A stretch of DNA of 64,000 nucleotides from Lysinibacillus sphaericus (GCF_006864135.1 NZ_SADV01000012.1:50608-114607), one strand, 5' to 3'. Numbered from the stretch's first letter, positions 43,629 through 53,245 are shown. Notes: generated by a model from the letters alone, not told the origin. Numbers and translations are program-made.

Positions 43629-43701
43629 GTTGATTTCCGTTTTGCTTCGTCTCCTCTATCGCTAATCCCCAAGGAGTCGCCGCGTCTCCATTCCAATCAA
43701 C
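43629..43701. repeat. intergenic repeat family S, copy c
   Basis: Left end GTTGATTTCCGTTTTGC, right end CTCCATTCCAATCAAC, inner CCCCAAGGAGTCGCCGCG. Located in the 338-base gap between YetF and the nucleotidyltransferase. Confidence 0.75.
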
Positions 43702-43827
43702 GTATTAAGGTATACGTTTCAACAAATTGTATTTCTATTTTTGGTAATGAACTTATAATTATCAATAATGGGAAAAATACTCTCGTTTTGGTAATATAAG
43801 TATTATCTGATTAAAAGGAGAGGTTTT

Positions 43828-44634
43828 ATGGATTCTAGAGTTCCGATTCAAGTTCAAAAAATTTTAAATGAATATATAACCCTAATTCAAAATAAACTAC
43901 CGAATATCCTTGAAGGTTTCTATTTACATGGTTCAATTGCTCTTGACGCTTACATAAACGGTTCTAGTGATATCGACTTTATTGCAGTTGTCAATAGATC
44001 CTTAACCGAAGAAGATGCGAAAGTAATAGCCGATCTTCACAAAGAATTAAATCGACAATACAAGGATACAGGGATGGATGGTTGTTATTTACTTGTTGAG
44101 GATATTGGCAAGAAACAGAGTGAAGTAAAAGGTTGTTTAAACGTAAACGAAGGCAAAACAAATTGGGGAAATGATCATATTAACCCAATTACTTGGTGGA
44201 TTTTAAAAAATAAAGGTATGACAATTTTAGGACCGGATGTAGCTACATATAGCTTTAATGTAGATGAGAGTATGCTTGGTGAGTATGTACTAGGAAATAT
44301 GAACAGTTATTGGTCGAATAGATTAAAAAAAATTAAAAAATATAAAGCATTTTTAATACCAAATAAATTAGTTGATTTAGAAGTAGAGTGGTCAATAACA
44401 GGGGTTTTACGGCAATTTTACACACTGCAAGAACAAGATATTGTTTCAAAAGTAGATGCTTGTAAATATGCAATACATCATTTACCAGAAGAATTTCATA
44501 ATATTATTAACGAAGCCATTAGTATTCGAGAAGGTTCCACTATTCGTTATTGTAATTCGAAAAAACAACGCATTGATGACACTATTCAATGTATGGATTA
44601 TATACTTAAGCAATGTAATAGTGTCAAAAATTAA
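43828..44634 (+). CDS. aminoglycoside nucleotidyltransferase-like protein
   Basis: 268 residues. N-terminal nucleotidyltransferase fold with GSIALDAYINGSSDIDF (about 34-50): the G-S-x8-S-D-x-D signature of ANT(3'')/ANT(9) and related enzymes, plus a C-terminal helical DUF4111-like domain (about 150-260). ATG preceded by AAAGGAGAGG. Members inactivate streptomycin or spectinomycin by adenylylation, but many Bacillus homologues of this divergent type have no proven drug activity, so resistance is only possible. Confidence 0.85.
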   Translation: MDSRVPIQVQKILNEYITLIQNKLPNILEGFYLHGSIALDAYINGSSDIDFIAVVNRSLTEEDAKVIADLHKELNRQYKDTGMDGCYLLVEDIGKKQSEVKGCLNVNEGKTNWGNDHINPITWWILKNKGMTILGPDVATYSFNVDESMLGEYVLGNMNSYWSNRLKKIKKYKAFLIPNKLVDLEVEWSITGVLRQFYTLQEQDIVSKVDACKYAIHHLPEEFHNIINEAISIREGSTIRYCNSKKQRIDDTIQCMDYILKQCNSVKN

Positions 44635-44696
44635 TGAAATGTGGATGCATCAAAAGTTGGCGATGACATTTGTTAAAACGTCTACTATGTAAATAG

Positions 44697-45057
44697 TCGA
44701 TTGGAGTGGAGACTGGGCGACTCCTCGGGGATCAGCGTCTCAGATGAGAGACCCTGCAGCGCAGCGGATGTTTTCTGTGCGAAAGCGTAGTGTTAACGTA
44801 GCGGCAGCAAATGTTTTGACTGTGCGAAAGCAACACCAAAAGCGGCTCATCGGACGCCCCCAGGAAGCTCTGCGCGTCAGCGGCAAAGTTTTATCTGTGC
44901 GTAAGCGTAGCGACAGTAACAAATGTTTTCTGTAGCAAAAGCAAAGCGGCAGCTACAAATGTTTTTTCTGTGCGAAAGCGAAGCGGCAGCAACAAATGTT
45001 TTCTGTAGCGAAAGCGAAGCGACAGCAACAAAGCGCCCAGTCGGAACGGAAATCAAC
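44697..45057. repeat. intergenic repeat family S, copy d (long, with internal sub-repeats)
   Basis: Left end CGATTGGAGTGGAGAC, right end GAACGGAAATCAAC. Inside are about five degenerate 32-35 bp units of the type GCGAAAGCGAAGCGGCAGCA followed by ACAAATGTTTTCTGT, giving GC-rich reading frames on both strands that are not genes. Largest of five family members in the window. Confidence 0.85.
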
Positions 45058-45214
45058 CACACGTTTTGGTGATGATCCAAAATTAATCAGTCTTAAATGA
45101 CAATTAGGCTCTAGGGGTAGATAGTATGAACAAAAATTATGTAAGCGCCGTGATAAACAAAAAGGGGAAATCGTCTAATTAAAGTGTTTCCTCAAATTGA
45201 AAGGGGAAAATTAA

Positions 45215-45772
45215 GTGAATCAAGCTCTACTTATTATTGATGCGCAGCAAGAATTAATAGATGGTAATGAGAAAGAAAGGGCTGTTTTTAAGAAGGAACA
45301 GCTTATTAGAAATATCATTTTAGTCATCGAAAAAGCAAGAAAATCCAATGTTCTAGTCGTCTTCGTAAGGGATCTCGATGTTGCTGAAGGTAAAGGGAAA
45401 GGATTCGCTATTCATAATGGCATTAATGTTCCTAAAGAAGCAAGGGTTTTCGATAAAAAAGCAACGAATTGTTTCCATGGGACTGAACTGTTAAATCATT
45501 TTCGATCTCAAGAAATTAAACATGTTGTTGTAATGGGGTGCTCGACGCAGCACTGTATAGATAGCGCCGTAAGAACTGCGACTATTAGCGGTTTGGATGT
45601 CACGTTAGTTGGTGATGGTCATTCAACAGCGGGTAGTGATGTTTTTAGTGCAGAACAAATTATAAAGCATCCTAACAATACACTTCATGGTCATTACAAT
45701 GTCGAACACTTTTCTGTTGTTAGAAATTCGGAAGAAGACTTGTTTCATCCTACACATGATTCTTATAGATAA
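45215..45772 (+). CDS. isochorismatase-family cysteine hydrolase
   Basis: 185 residues from GTG 45215 (GAAAGGGGA upstream). Catalytic Asp in LLIIDAQQELI (D9), Lys in the FDKKATNCF region (about 85-95), and nucleophile Cys in VMGCSTQHCIDSAVRTA (about 108-124). Homologues include nicotinamidase-like and N-carbamoylsarcosine-like amidohydrolases. Stands alone with a terminator at 45841. Substrate unknown. Confidence 0.92.
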   Translation: MNQALLIIDAQQELIDGNEKERAVFKKEQLIRNIILVIEKARKSNVLVVFVRDLDVAEGKGKGFAIHNGINVPKEARVFDKKATNCFHGTELLNHFRSQEIKHVVVMGCSTQHCIDSAVRTATISGLDVTLVGDGHSTAGSDVFSAEQIIKHPNNTLHGHYNVEHFSVVRNSEEDLFHPTHDSYR

Positions 45773-45840
45773 GAAAGAACATTCAAGGGCATTCAGATAA
45801 AATTAAATTATACAGGATCTCTTACTGGCTTGATAAGAAA

Positions 45841-45888
45841 AGCTTATATCTTAAATTACAAAGTAATAAAAGATATAAGCTCTTTTTT
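45841..45888 (+). terminator. terminator after the isochorismatase-family gene
   Basis: 12-bp stem AGCTTATATCTT (45841-45852) with AAGATATAAGCT (45870-45881), then CTTTTTTAT. Confidence 0.85.
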
Positions 45889-45996
45889 ATGGTCTGTTCG
45901 TAGAAATTGTCGATTTTCTAGAGGAGAATCCTTTGAAGCAATATAAGGATGTATCTATTATTAGTATATAAATTGTAATTCGAAAGGTGGATTTGT

Positions 45997-46572
45997 ATGA
46001 CGATATATATTGCACTTCTTAGAGGAATTAATGTAGGCGGGCACAATAAAATAATCATGGCACAATTAAGAAGTTCTCTTGAGCAACTAGGATTACATAA
46101 TGTGAAGACATATATCCAAAGTGGAAACATCCTTTTTGAATCAGAGGAAACCGAGGAGCTTTTGCATAGGAAAATTCACGATAAAATAAAAGAGGATTTT
46201 GGGATATCTAGTGTTGTTGTTATGAGGACAGCAGAAGAAATACTACAAATTGTTAGTCAAATTCCTTTTTCAAATCAGGAGATTTCACAAGCGGAGCAAT
46301 CCTGTAAAGGAGAATGCTTGCATGTTGCTTTGTTGCCGGCAGCTCCTTCGAAGGTCAATAGCGACATGTTTTTATCCTATGCAAATGAAAGAGAGCTTAG
46401 TGTCATTGAAGGAAGAAATGTGTATCTATTATTTCATGACAGCATTCGAAACTCCAAACTCGGTAATCATCTGAAAAAGCTTGAAATTCCAGCAACTGTC
46501 CGTAATTGGAAAACGCTCATGAAACTTTCAAGTATGGTCGAGGAATTCAAACATAAGAAAAGTGAACAATGA
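45997..46572 (+). CDS. DUF1697-family protein
   Basis: 191 residues; starts MTIYIALLRGINVGGHNKI, with LHNVKTYIQSGNILFES and the C-terminal RNWKTLMKLSSM, all diagnostic of DUF1697. ATG preceded by GAAAGGTGG. Cytoplasmic, function unknown; very widespread in bacteria. Confidence 0.93.
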   Translation: MTIYIALLRGINVGGHNKIIMAQLRSSLEQLGLHNVKTYIQSGNILFESEETEELLHRKIHDKIKEDFGISSVVVMRTAEEILQIVSQIPFSNQEISQAEQSCKGECLHVALLPAAPSKVNSDMFLSYANERELSVIEGRNVYLLFHDSIRNSKLGNHLKKLEIPATVRNWKTLMKLSSMVEEFKHKKSEQ

Positions 46573-46744
46573 TTTTAATTCTGGCAATAAAATGACTGTA
46601 TATCCAAAAAATTCATGATTTGTTCATAAATTGCTGTGAATTATGTGGTAAACTAGTAATGTCATGGTTAACAGACGAACACGCATAAAAAAGTCTAGGT
46701 ATTCACGGCACTGAGTACCATTTTTAAGACAGTAAGAAAACACC

Positions 46745-47165
46745 TTATTTTACAACCAGTTGACGGTATTGAACCGGCGACTGGTTGTTTAATTTCGTTT
46801 TAATTCGAATATTGTTATAATAGTAAATGTATTCTTCGACAATATTTATTACACACGCATTTGTTGTGCGATAAATATCATCGAGGTAGAACGTTTCAAT
46901 TGGGGAATTATCAGCGGGCGTGCCTTTACGAGACATGCTCATGATAATTCCTTTTTCTTTGACTGCTTTCTGATACGCGTAAGATGTGTAAACAGAACCC
47001 TGATCGCTATGCAGGATACAGCCTTCTGGTAAATCGGGCAATTGATTTAGTGTATCTAAGACAAAGTCGGTGTCTTGTGTAAAACCACCATTGTATACGC
47101 AATAATCTTACCATTAAATAGGTCTAAGATACTTGAAAGGTACATCATAAGAAGCGAGATTAATG
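46745..47165 (-). pseudogene. IS3-family transposase (orfB) C-terminal fragment
   Basis: Minus strand. The readable part gives LHSDQGSVYTSYAYQ (second Asp of DDE) and NSPIETFYLDDIYR (the Glu), then YYYNNIRIKTKLNNQSPVQYR, the classic IS150/IS3 orfB end. Upstream pieces SSILDLFNGKIIAYT (first Asp region) lie in another frame near 47110-47150. OrfA and the N-terminus are missing. A possible terminal sequence TGTCTTAAAAATGG lies at 46718-46731. Confidence 0.9.
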
Positions 47166-47302
47166 CAATAAAGAGGTATAAGTTATTTATAAAGGAACGA
47201 TTAAGAAGGGGAGTTTTTTTAATAAAGCCATACTTTGTGTGATGCTATGTTCTTTTATTGCATGAGCGTATTGTGAGTATCTGTTTAAAAATTTAAATAA
47301 GA

Positions 47303-47331
47303 TTGACAATTGTTGATTACAAACGTAATAT
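47303..47331 (+). promoter_or_regulatory. promoter of the blaI-type gene
   Basis: TTGACA 47303-47308, 17-base spacer, TAATAT 47326-47331. Confidence 0.8.
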
Positions 47332-47355
47332 TTGTATATGGATTACATTTGTAAT
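47316..47355. promoter_or_regulatory. two BlaI-type operators
   Basis: ATTACAAACGTAAT (47316-47329, overlapping the -10 box) and ATTACATTTGTAAT (47342-47355), both matching the ATTACA/TGTAAT half-site rule of BlaI/MecI operators, centres 26 bases apart. Confidence 0.75.
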
Positions 47356-47377
47356 ACAAGGAGGTGAGTTTTATATT

Positions 47378-47776
47378 ATGAAAGAATTACCTAAAATATC
47401 CGAAGCTGAATTGGAAGTTATGAAAGTTCTTTGGTCAAAATCACCGCAAACAGCAAATGAAATAATTAAAGTATTAGAGTCAACAACGGATTGGAAACCG
47501 AAGACAATTCGAACACTTATTACTCGATTAGTCCAAAAAGAAGCCATTTCTTTCCATCAAGATACAGGGCGTATATATGCATATTTTCCTTTAGTGTCAC
47601 AAGATAAGTATCTTCAAGTAGAAACAGAATCATTACTTAAACGTTTCTATGGTGCAGCATTTAAACCTCTACTTGTGAACTTCTTAAAAGAAGAAAAGTT
47701 GTCTTCAGAAGATATTAACGAACTCAAACGTATTCTGGATGAGAAGACTGAGGAAAATCAGAGGAAGGAAAGCTAA
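47378..47776 (+). CDS. BlaI/MecI/CopY-family repressor
   Basis: 132 residues from ATG 47378 (AAGGAGGTGAG upstream; the longer frame from 47303 overlaps the promoter). Winged helix KISEAELEVMKVLWSKSPQTANEI, KPKTIRTLITRLVQKEAISF, GRIYAYFPLV, then a dimerisation tail with the family's Q-x-x-ES-LLKRFYGAAFKPL region. The following gene is an M56 antirepressor-type membrane protease, so the pair forms a BlaI/BlaR1-like switch. Autoregulation is indicated by operators on its own promoter. Confidence 0.94.
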   Translation: MKELPKISEAELEVMKVLWSKSPQTANEIIKVLESTTDWKPKTIRTLITRLVQKEAISFHQDTGRIYAYFPLVSQDKYLQVETESLLKRFYGAAFKPLLVNFLKEEKLSSEDINELKRILDEKTEENQRKES

Positions 47777-47778
47777 TA

Positions 47779-49470
47779 ATGATGGATATGTTTATGAACG
47801 TCTATCTACCTCACTTTTTTTATTGGTTGATAGAAACCTCAATTATGGCAAGTATTCTAGTTGTTCTAATCTTATGTGTAAAACTCTTGTTTAGAAATCA
47901 GTTAAATCCACGATGGCAATATCTACTTTGGATGATATTAATTGTAAGACTTTTATTGCCATGGTCTTTTAGTAGTACCTACAGTATCTATTCTATCTTT
48001 TCATACAGTAATGGGACTACTGTTACAACTGTTTCTTCTTCAAAAGAACATATGAAAGAATCGACAGATATAAACTATTCAAAAATTACTAAAGAAGATT
48101 CCTTTGTAGCTGGTTCAACCCAAGTAGCTAAGGAAAATAAGAAACAAAGTCGTGATGAGACTTTTTCTTCTTTTTATACAATCCTTATATACATTTGGCT
48201 TACTGGGGTTATCATTTTGGGCTTTACTATTATCATTATAAATAGGCGTTTACTCCACTTCATAAAAAAACAGCCTATGATTACAGATCAGAGGATTGTC
48301 ACAATCTTTGAGAATTGTAAAAAATCTATGTCTGTTCAACAGAAAATCCCACTTTTTTTTGCTGGCAATATTTCAAGTCCAACTGTAGTCGGATTTATTA
48401 GGCCAAAGGTGTTATTGTCAGGCGTACACTCGAAAGTATTAAATGAGCAACAGCTACGATACATTTTTCTTCACGAATTAGCCCACATCAAACGAAGAGA
48501 TGTTGGGGTGAATTGGCTTATGTATGGCTTACTCATTCTAAATTGGTTTAATCCTATTCTTTGGTATGCCTACTCATGTATGAGAGAAGATCAGGAATTA
48601 GCCTGTGATTCATTAGCTCTTACATATATAAATTCAGAGGAGCAACTTGCATACGGTCATACTATTATTAGCCTTTTAGAACACTACTCAAATTTTTATC
48701 AAATACCAAGTTTAGCAAACTTAAGTAGAAATAAAAAAACTTTAAAAAGGAGGATCCTTATGATAAAAAAATTCAAAAACTCTTATCGTTGGTCTGTATT
48801 TGGCGTTGCTACTTTAATCGCTGTCTCATCTATATCTTTAGTAAATGCACGTGTAGATAAACCGACTAACCGGATGAATGAAAATACGGAATTAAATGAA
48901 GAAAAAGGGAAAACAGAGGTGGTCCAATTAAGTGTCAAAAATAGCGAACCAACAAACGGTCCACTTACAGAAGTAGGTCAGTGGAAATTTTTAGGTAATG
49001 GTTATAATAAAGCTACATTAGTTAATATAAAAAATGTAGACAAAACCTATGATATGGGTGCTATTAAATTTACTATTAAATCCATCAATTTTGTACAATT
49101 GACAAATTTACCTGAGTTTACTGTAAAACGAATCAAAGAGAAACATGGTAAAGATCTCAATGATGAATTAAATTTAATTGATATATCTTATAAAGTTGAA
49201 AATACAACCGATAAAGATATAGTTTTCTACCCTGTTGATACACTTACAATTAATAATAAAACTCAAATTAAATCGAAGGATTTTGTGCTTCAAACATCTG
49301 ATTCGCAAATCTTTATAAATAAAGTAGTCGATGAGAGGTATATTCTTATTCCTACTTTAGAGGTTCCATTTAGTGAAATTAATACGATAAATATTAATAC
49401 GAGTGATGTATTGAACAAGGAAAACTCTACAATTTTAAACCCGAGTAAAAATATAGGAATTAATTTATAA
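47779..49470 (+). CDS. M56-family membrane metalloprotease (BlaR1/MecR1-like) with non-beta-lactam C-terminal domain
   Basis: 563 residues, starting two bases after the regulator stop. N-terminal transmembrane helices (LIETSIMASILVVLILCVKLLF; LLWMILIVRLLLPWS; TILIYIWLTGVIILGFTIIII), then the M56 gluzincin domain with H232-E-x-x-H236 in FLHELAHIKRRD and E in REDQELACDS. After a fourth helix (about 340-357, FGVATLIAVSSISLV) the extracellular part (about 360-563) is a beta-rich DUF4352/telokin-like domain (WKFLGNGYNKATLV, LIDISYKVENTTDKDIVF), not the penicillin-binding sensor of BlaR1. So signalling probably responds to something other than beta-lactams. No controlled beta-lactamase gene follows. 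Confidence 0.9.
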   Translation: MMDMFMNVYLPHFFYWLIETSIMASILVVLILCVKLLFRNQLNPRWQYLLWMILIVRLLLPWSFSSTYSIYSIFSYSNGTTVTTVSSSKEHMKESTDINYSKITKEDSFVAGSTQVAKENKKQSRDETFSSFYTILIYIWLTGVIILGFTIIIINRRLLHFIKKQPMITDQRIVTIFENCKKSMSVQQKIPLFFAGNISSPTVVGFIRPKVLLSGVHSKVLNEQQLRYIFLHELAHIKRRDVGVNWLMYGLLILNWFNPILWYAYSCMREDQELACDSLALTYINSEEQLAYGHTIISLLEHYSNFYQIPSLANLSRNKKTLKRRILMIKKFKNSYRWSVFGVATLIAVSSISLVNARVDKPTNRMNENTELNEEKGKTEVVQLSVKNSEPTNGPLTEVGQWKFLGNGYNKATLVNIKNVDKTYDMGAIKFTIKSINFVQLTNLPEFTVKRIKEKHGKDLNDELNLIDISYKVENTTDKDIVFYPVDTLTINNKTQIKSKDFVLQTSDSQIFINKVVDERYILIPTLEVPFSEINTININTSDVLNKENSTILNPSKNIGINL

Positions 49471-50021
49471 TATATATTGAAACAGCTAGCTAAATTGAAC
49501 TGTCCTCCAATTGACAATACAATGTTTGTGAAGGATTGTACTTAAATGAACGGGGTGCTTTACTTGAAGACCATTGAATTGTTTGGACAACTCCTTTTTC
49601 TTAATTTAAAAATTGATTATTTATATAAAAGATTGATCATTATACGTTGGACCATGAGGAGATTTTATGTAAAATACATTTTAAGAATTAAAAGTTCCAT
49701 ATGAGTTTAAAGAAAATGCCAATCAAATGTAAATAATAAAAGGTTAGAGGAACAACGTTGAACGGTTTCTCTTTTTGAAATAATTTTTAAAGCATCTCTT
49801 ATTGTTCTGCTTTACGTCAAAAAGGAGTAGAGCATTTTCTTCTTAGATTAACGGTGTTGTTTAGAATTCAGATAAATAATACGCTTTAGAATCAACGGTG
49901 TAACTTACTTGTCTAAATCAAAAAACTGTTGAGGGACTTGATGAATTTGCGAGATTGATTGAAGATAGAAGAGATCTGCTAAAGCAAGAATTTGAAAGTC
50001 AACCTTTTTGAAGGGAGAATA
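49471..50021. other. gene-free region with AACGGTG motifs and a gene tail
   Basis: Contains motif copies at 49544-49560, 49850-49862 and 49892-49904 (AACGGKGT). From about 49915 an open frame without a start reads TVEGLDEFARLIEDRRDLL then KQEFESQPF and TGA at 50011, the end of an unidentified protein just before the Fic gene, possibly its antitoxin. Confidence 0.45.
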
Positions 50022-50626
50022 ATGATGCTAGAAAATAAATTGGGTATCAACAACCAGCTTGAATTGAATCGTACAGAAGAACGACTTTCAAAGAAGAAAG
50101 CCAAAGATTTATACGATTTAGGAAAGAGGAATGAAATAAAAGTAGGCACATTCAAGGGTCTTTCTGAAATCCATCAATATCTATTTGAAGATGTTTACTT
50201 CTTTGCTGGAAAAGTTCGAGAGGTCAATCTAGCAAAAAGTAATTTCCGATTTGCGCCAGTAATGTATCTTAACCAATCTTTGAATCACATAGATAAAATG
50301 CCACAAACTACTTTTGATGAAATCGTTGAAAAGTATGTTGAAATGAATATCGCCCATCCTTTAGAGAAGGCAACGGCAGAGCGACGAGGATATGGTTAGA
50401 TTTAATCTTTAAGAAAGAACTTCATAAGGTTGTTGATTGGAATAAGATTGACAAGGAAGATTATTTACTGGCTATGGAACGTAGTCCGATTAGAGATATT
50501 GAAATTAAGCATTTGCTACAAAATGCTTTGGTAGATGAAATTAATAGCCGTGAAGTTTTCATGAGAGGGATTGGTATTAGCTATTACTATGAGGGATTTA
50601 CTGAATATGACATTGATGATTTATAA
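50022..50626 (+). pseudogene. fic: Fic/DOC-family AMP-transferase, frameshifted in the active site
   Basis: ATG 50022 with GAAGGGAG upstream. Residues 1-115 read as a Fic protein (LYDLGKRNEIKVGTFKGL, EIHQYLFEDVYFFAGKVREVN). At about 50358, in the catalytic HPFxxGNGRxxR motif, one T is missing: HP is followed by LEKATAERRGYG, whereas adding one T restores HPFREGNGRATRIW. The downstream frame then runs DLIFKKELHKVVDW and ends NIDDL at 50626. Full length would be about 201 residues. Inactive as sequenced, or a sequencing error. Confidence 0.88.
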
Positions 50627-50782
50627 AAAAGAGTGCTGTTTAAATTATCTTAGGGTGACAACCTTCAACGTGTAGTAAATAGTCCGTACATATTATATAT
50701 AATATGTTTGGTCTATATTTCTGTTCGTAATTGGAATTGGGTGTTTGATTGGAAATTATCTCAATTATTTTTAAGGGAGATT

Positions 50783-50830
50783 GTGAAGAATTGTACTTAA
50801 ACTAACGGTGCAGCATTCCTGTTTGAAGGA
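50783..50830. repeat. AACGG motif repeat, copy near the IS110 remnant
   Basis: GTGAAGAATTGTACTTAAAC then TAACGGTGCAGC; matches GAAGGATTGTACTTAAATGA then ACGGGGTGC at 49530-49560. Confidence 0.6.
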
Positions 50831-50921
50831 TGATCGAGGTCTTGAAAGAAAAGGAGCCTTCTAGTATGATGCATGAGTGTCAACGACCATTGACCCATCA
50901 TCAAACAAGGAGGACTCCTTT

Positions 50922-51005
50922 ATGCATTCTAAATGGAATAATAAAATTAATCAAGAAACTGAAAATACATTCGTTGTTCGTATGGATATTGCCAAGCAGG
51001 AGTAG
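50922..51005 (+). pseudogene. IS110-family transposase N-terminal fragment
   Basis: ATG 50922 with ACAAGGAGGA upstream reads MHSKWNNKINQETENTF then VVRMDIAKQE and a stop; V-V-x-M-D-I-A-K-Q is the first Asp motif of the IS110 DEDD nuclease (Gly replaced by Arg). The rest is deleted. Confidence 0.75.
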
Positions 51006-51149
51006 AAGGTTACTTTAAACAAATATACCAAAGTGAAACTATAAATTTCATATCTATATTGAATGAAAATCTGAAAGAAAATGTGCAATAAAAAGAACAG
51101 CTAACAATTAAGCTAACTGTTCAAAGGGTTCTATAAAAGTGAAATATTA

Positions 51150-51494
51150 TTAGGTGTTCATATCAATAGATCTTACTTGGTAATTATCTTCAGAAGTATC
51201 TACAACAGCAGATATTTTCCTATTCTCATTATCAACAACATGACCTTCTAAATATACTTCATGTGTTGCATATTCACCTGAAGAACTAACTTCATTTATT
51301 GTAATATCGATATTTTTTTCCTTTTTAAAATGCTCAACTGTAGCTTGTATTGCTTTTTCTTTAGTGTTTGCCCATGCTTCTTCACTAAATTCCTTAGGCA
51401 AACCTTGGTCGATAAGGAAAAAAGCTATTAGAGCTAGAGCGATAATTGTAGTACCACCAAAAATAGCTATAAATTGAATTTTTTTGTCTTTCAT
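51150..51494 (-). CDS. small membrane-anchored protein, 114 residues
   Basis: One N-terminal transmembrane helix (IAIFGGTTIIALALIAFFLI, about 9-28) then an external domain of about 85 residues rich in Lys/Glu and beta strands (ITINEVSSSGEYATHEVYLEGHV). Typical of exported Bacillus proteins of unknown function. ATG 51494 with GAGGTAAG upstream. Not in an obvious operon. Confidence 0.75.
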   Translation of the reverse strand: MKDKKIQFIAIFGGTTIIALALIAFFLIDQGLPKEFSEEAWANTKEKAIQATVEHFKKEKNIDITINEVSSSGEYATHEVYLEGHVVDNENRKISAVVDTSEDNYQVRSIDMNT

Positions 51495-51851
51495 AAAAAC
51501 TCTTACCTCAAATCATGTTTTCTTATTATTTTTTAACAATAGTAATTCTACAACACGATTTTAGTTTTAACAATTAAATTTGAGTTACATAAAACTTATA
51601 ATTTTGTAAGTTTTAGTATCAATAAATATACACGAGTGTTACTGAATGTAGTGTAGTGTTATACCAATCCTAATTTAGAATAATGAATTTGGAAAACCAT
51701 GCTTTTATGGATAAAATCGACTGTTTTTTCTTTTTAATACACTTACCGCAATACAATTTTTCAATTGTAGTTTTACAAAAAAAGATTGATCATTTAAAAC
51801 AAAATTCGATTATTTAAAATAAAGATTGATAATTGATAAGAAAGTTTGATT

Positions 51852-51881
51852 AAAAATCCTGTGTTGATGTGCAGGATTTTT
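51852..51881 (+). terminator. orphan terminator
   Basis: AAAAATCCTG (51852-51861) with CAGGATTTTT (51872-51881) and T-run. No intact gene precedes it on this strand. Confidence 0.6.
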
Positions 51882-51887
51882 TCTTAT

Positions 51888-51940
51888 TCCACAATCGGGC
51901 CAGATTATGAAATTATTTAGACAGTTTAGTTCAATAAGAA
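51888..51940. repeat. ACAATCGGGCCA repeat
   Basis: ACAATCGGGCCAGATTAT and CAGTTTAGTTCAA recur in reverse complement at 20005-20060 (ACAATCGGGCCATATTAT, CAGTTTAGTTGAA). A short dispersed repeat. The gap 51495-52167 otherwise shows no gene. Confidence 0.5.
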
Positions 51941-52167
51941 ATAGCAATTAAAAAAATGATATATTTAGAAATAAAGGGATGAGGTTTGCGAAATGAAGAA
52001 AAAGGAACTATCCTTTTAGTTTTGCAACGCCATCAATAAAGTATAAAGTAATCAACTACTTAAAGGTATTCTGAAGTTCAAGTCCCTAAGAGTCTAGGAG
52101 AATAAACGGAAGTATCTATTATAATATTTATTCATTATTTTTCGCTATACAACTAAAAAGGAGTGGA

Positions 52168-53238
52168 ATGATGTTTTTCTTAACACGTGAACGACAGGAA
52201 GTATTCAACGCAGCACATACATATCCATTTGAGGAAGAGTTCGATGCTGAATTTGAAGATCATTTATATGAGCATTTAGCCGAGTATATAGATGTCTTAC
52301 CACAAAAGTTTCAGTCGGGAATTATTGAACGAACTTTATTCCGAAATGATACTTTAATGGAAGAATTTGAAGAATGGTGCAATGTGACAATTGAGCAGTT
52401 CACAACTAAGAGTAATGCTATTTATGAAAAGCGTGAAGCAATTGTTGAACGCTTTAATCCTTCAGCACAAACCGTTTTTTCACAATCATTTCATGATGGT
52501 AAAATTTTAAATGCTGAGCAACAAGGAAATAATTTTACGCTTCTATTAGATATGAGTGGCGGGTTTACAGTCGAGTCAATTGTGCAGTTAGTTTTTCATG
52601 ATGCACAAACAGAAGGTAATCTAGAAGGTTATTACGTGTATGACGAATTAATAATGATCGAAGGTAGATTTGCATTACGAGTTTTATCTAGTTTTGGTAG
52701 CCCTTATGCTGAATGGACGATTTTCTTCAAAGATGTGACAGCAAAATACTTGTATCGTCCTGCAGTTTATATTGAACCGGGAGAAGTCGCTACGTGGGAT
52801 GATTATGTTATTGCGCTAAACCTAGATGACAAATACTATATTGTAAAAGATATGCACTTTGTAGAGATTGATTTGGCTACTCTTTCGCAAACGGATAATG
52901 GGATATTTGCTGGAAGGGTATTACTTGGTGATAGCTTTGAGGAGGCAAGAGAGCGAATTTATTGTGCTACTTATGAAGATCCAAATGCTCATTTTAGTGA
53001 GCCTATTCCGACTGATGAGTTGTTATTTGCTATGTTTGATTTAGACCAAAATATACGAGTACGTGCCTTTAACACAATTTTTGCACTAGGAGAGGATGCT
53101 GCATATATCGTTAATGATGCGCTACGTAAAGTCGATGTAAGCGCAGATGAAAATATGTATTTTGGCATTATAGCAAGCCATTTCGATCAACTCGGTTGTT
53201 TAGAGGATGATGTAAAACTGAAATGGCTTAGGGAATAA
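52168..53238 (+). CDS. DUF4085-like protein
   Basis: 356 residues, soluble, acidic. ATG 52168 (AAGGAGTGG upstream; ATG 52171 alternative). The first two-thirds fits the DUF4085 pattern (IVERFNPSAQTVFSQSFHDG, ILNAEQQGNNFTLLLDMSGGF, YYVYDELIMIEGRFALRVL), and the end (DELLFAMFDLDQNIRVRAF and onward) looks like a short HEAT-repeat module. Function unknown; single gene with a terminator. Confidence 0.7.
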   Translation: MMFFLTRERQEVFNAAHTYPFEEEFDAEFEDHLYEHLAEYIDVLPQKFQSGIIERTLFRNDTLMEEFEEWCNVTIEQFTTKSNAIYEKREAIVERFNPSAQTVFSQSFHDGKILNAEQQGNNFTLLLDMSGGFTVESIVQLVFHDAQTEGNLEGYYVYDELIMIEGRFALRVLSSFGSPYAEWTIFFKDVTAKYLYRPAVYIEPGEVATWDDYVIALNLDDKYYIVKDMHFVEIDLATLSQTDNGIFAGRVLLGDSFEEARERIYCATYEDPNAHFSEPIPTDELLFAMFDLDQNIRVRAFNTIFALGEDAAYIVNDALRKVDVSADENMYFGIIASHFDQLGCLEDDVKLKWLRE

Positions 53239-53245
53239 GAAGAGT

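Noticed and set aside
44740..45080. GC-rich ORFs on both strands
   Set aside because: They arise from the sub-repeats of intergenic element S and have arginine/serine-rich, low-complexity translations.
46718..46740. Exact right end of the IS3 fragment
   Set aside because: A TGTCTTAAAAATGG sequence is suggestive, but without the opposite end the terminal repeat cannot be confirmed.
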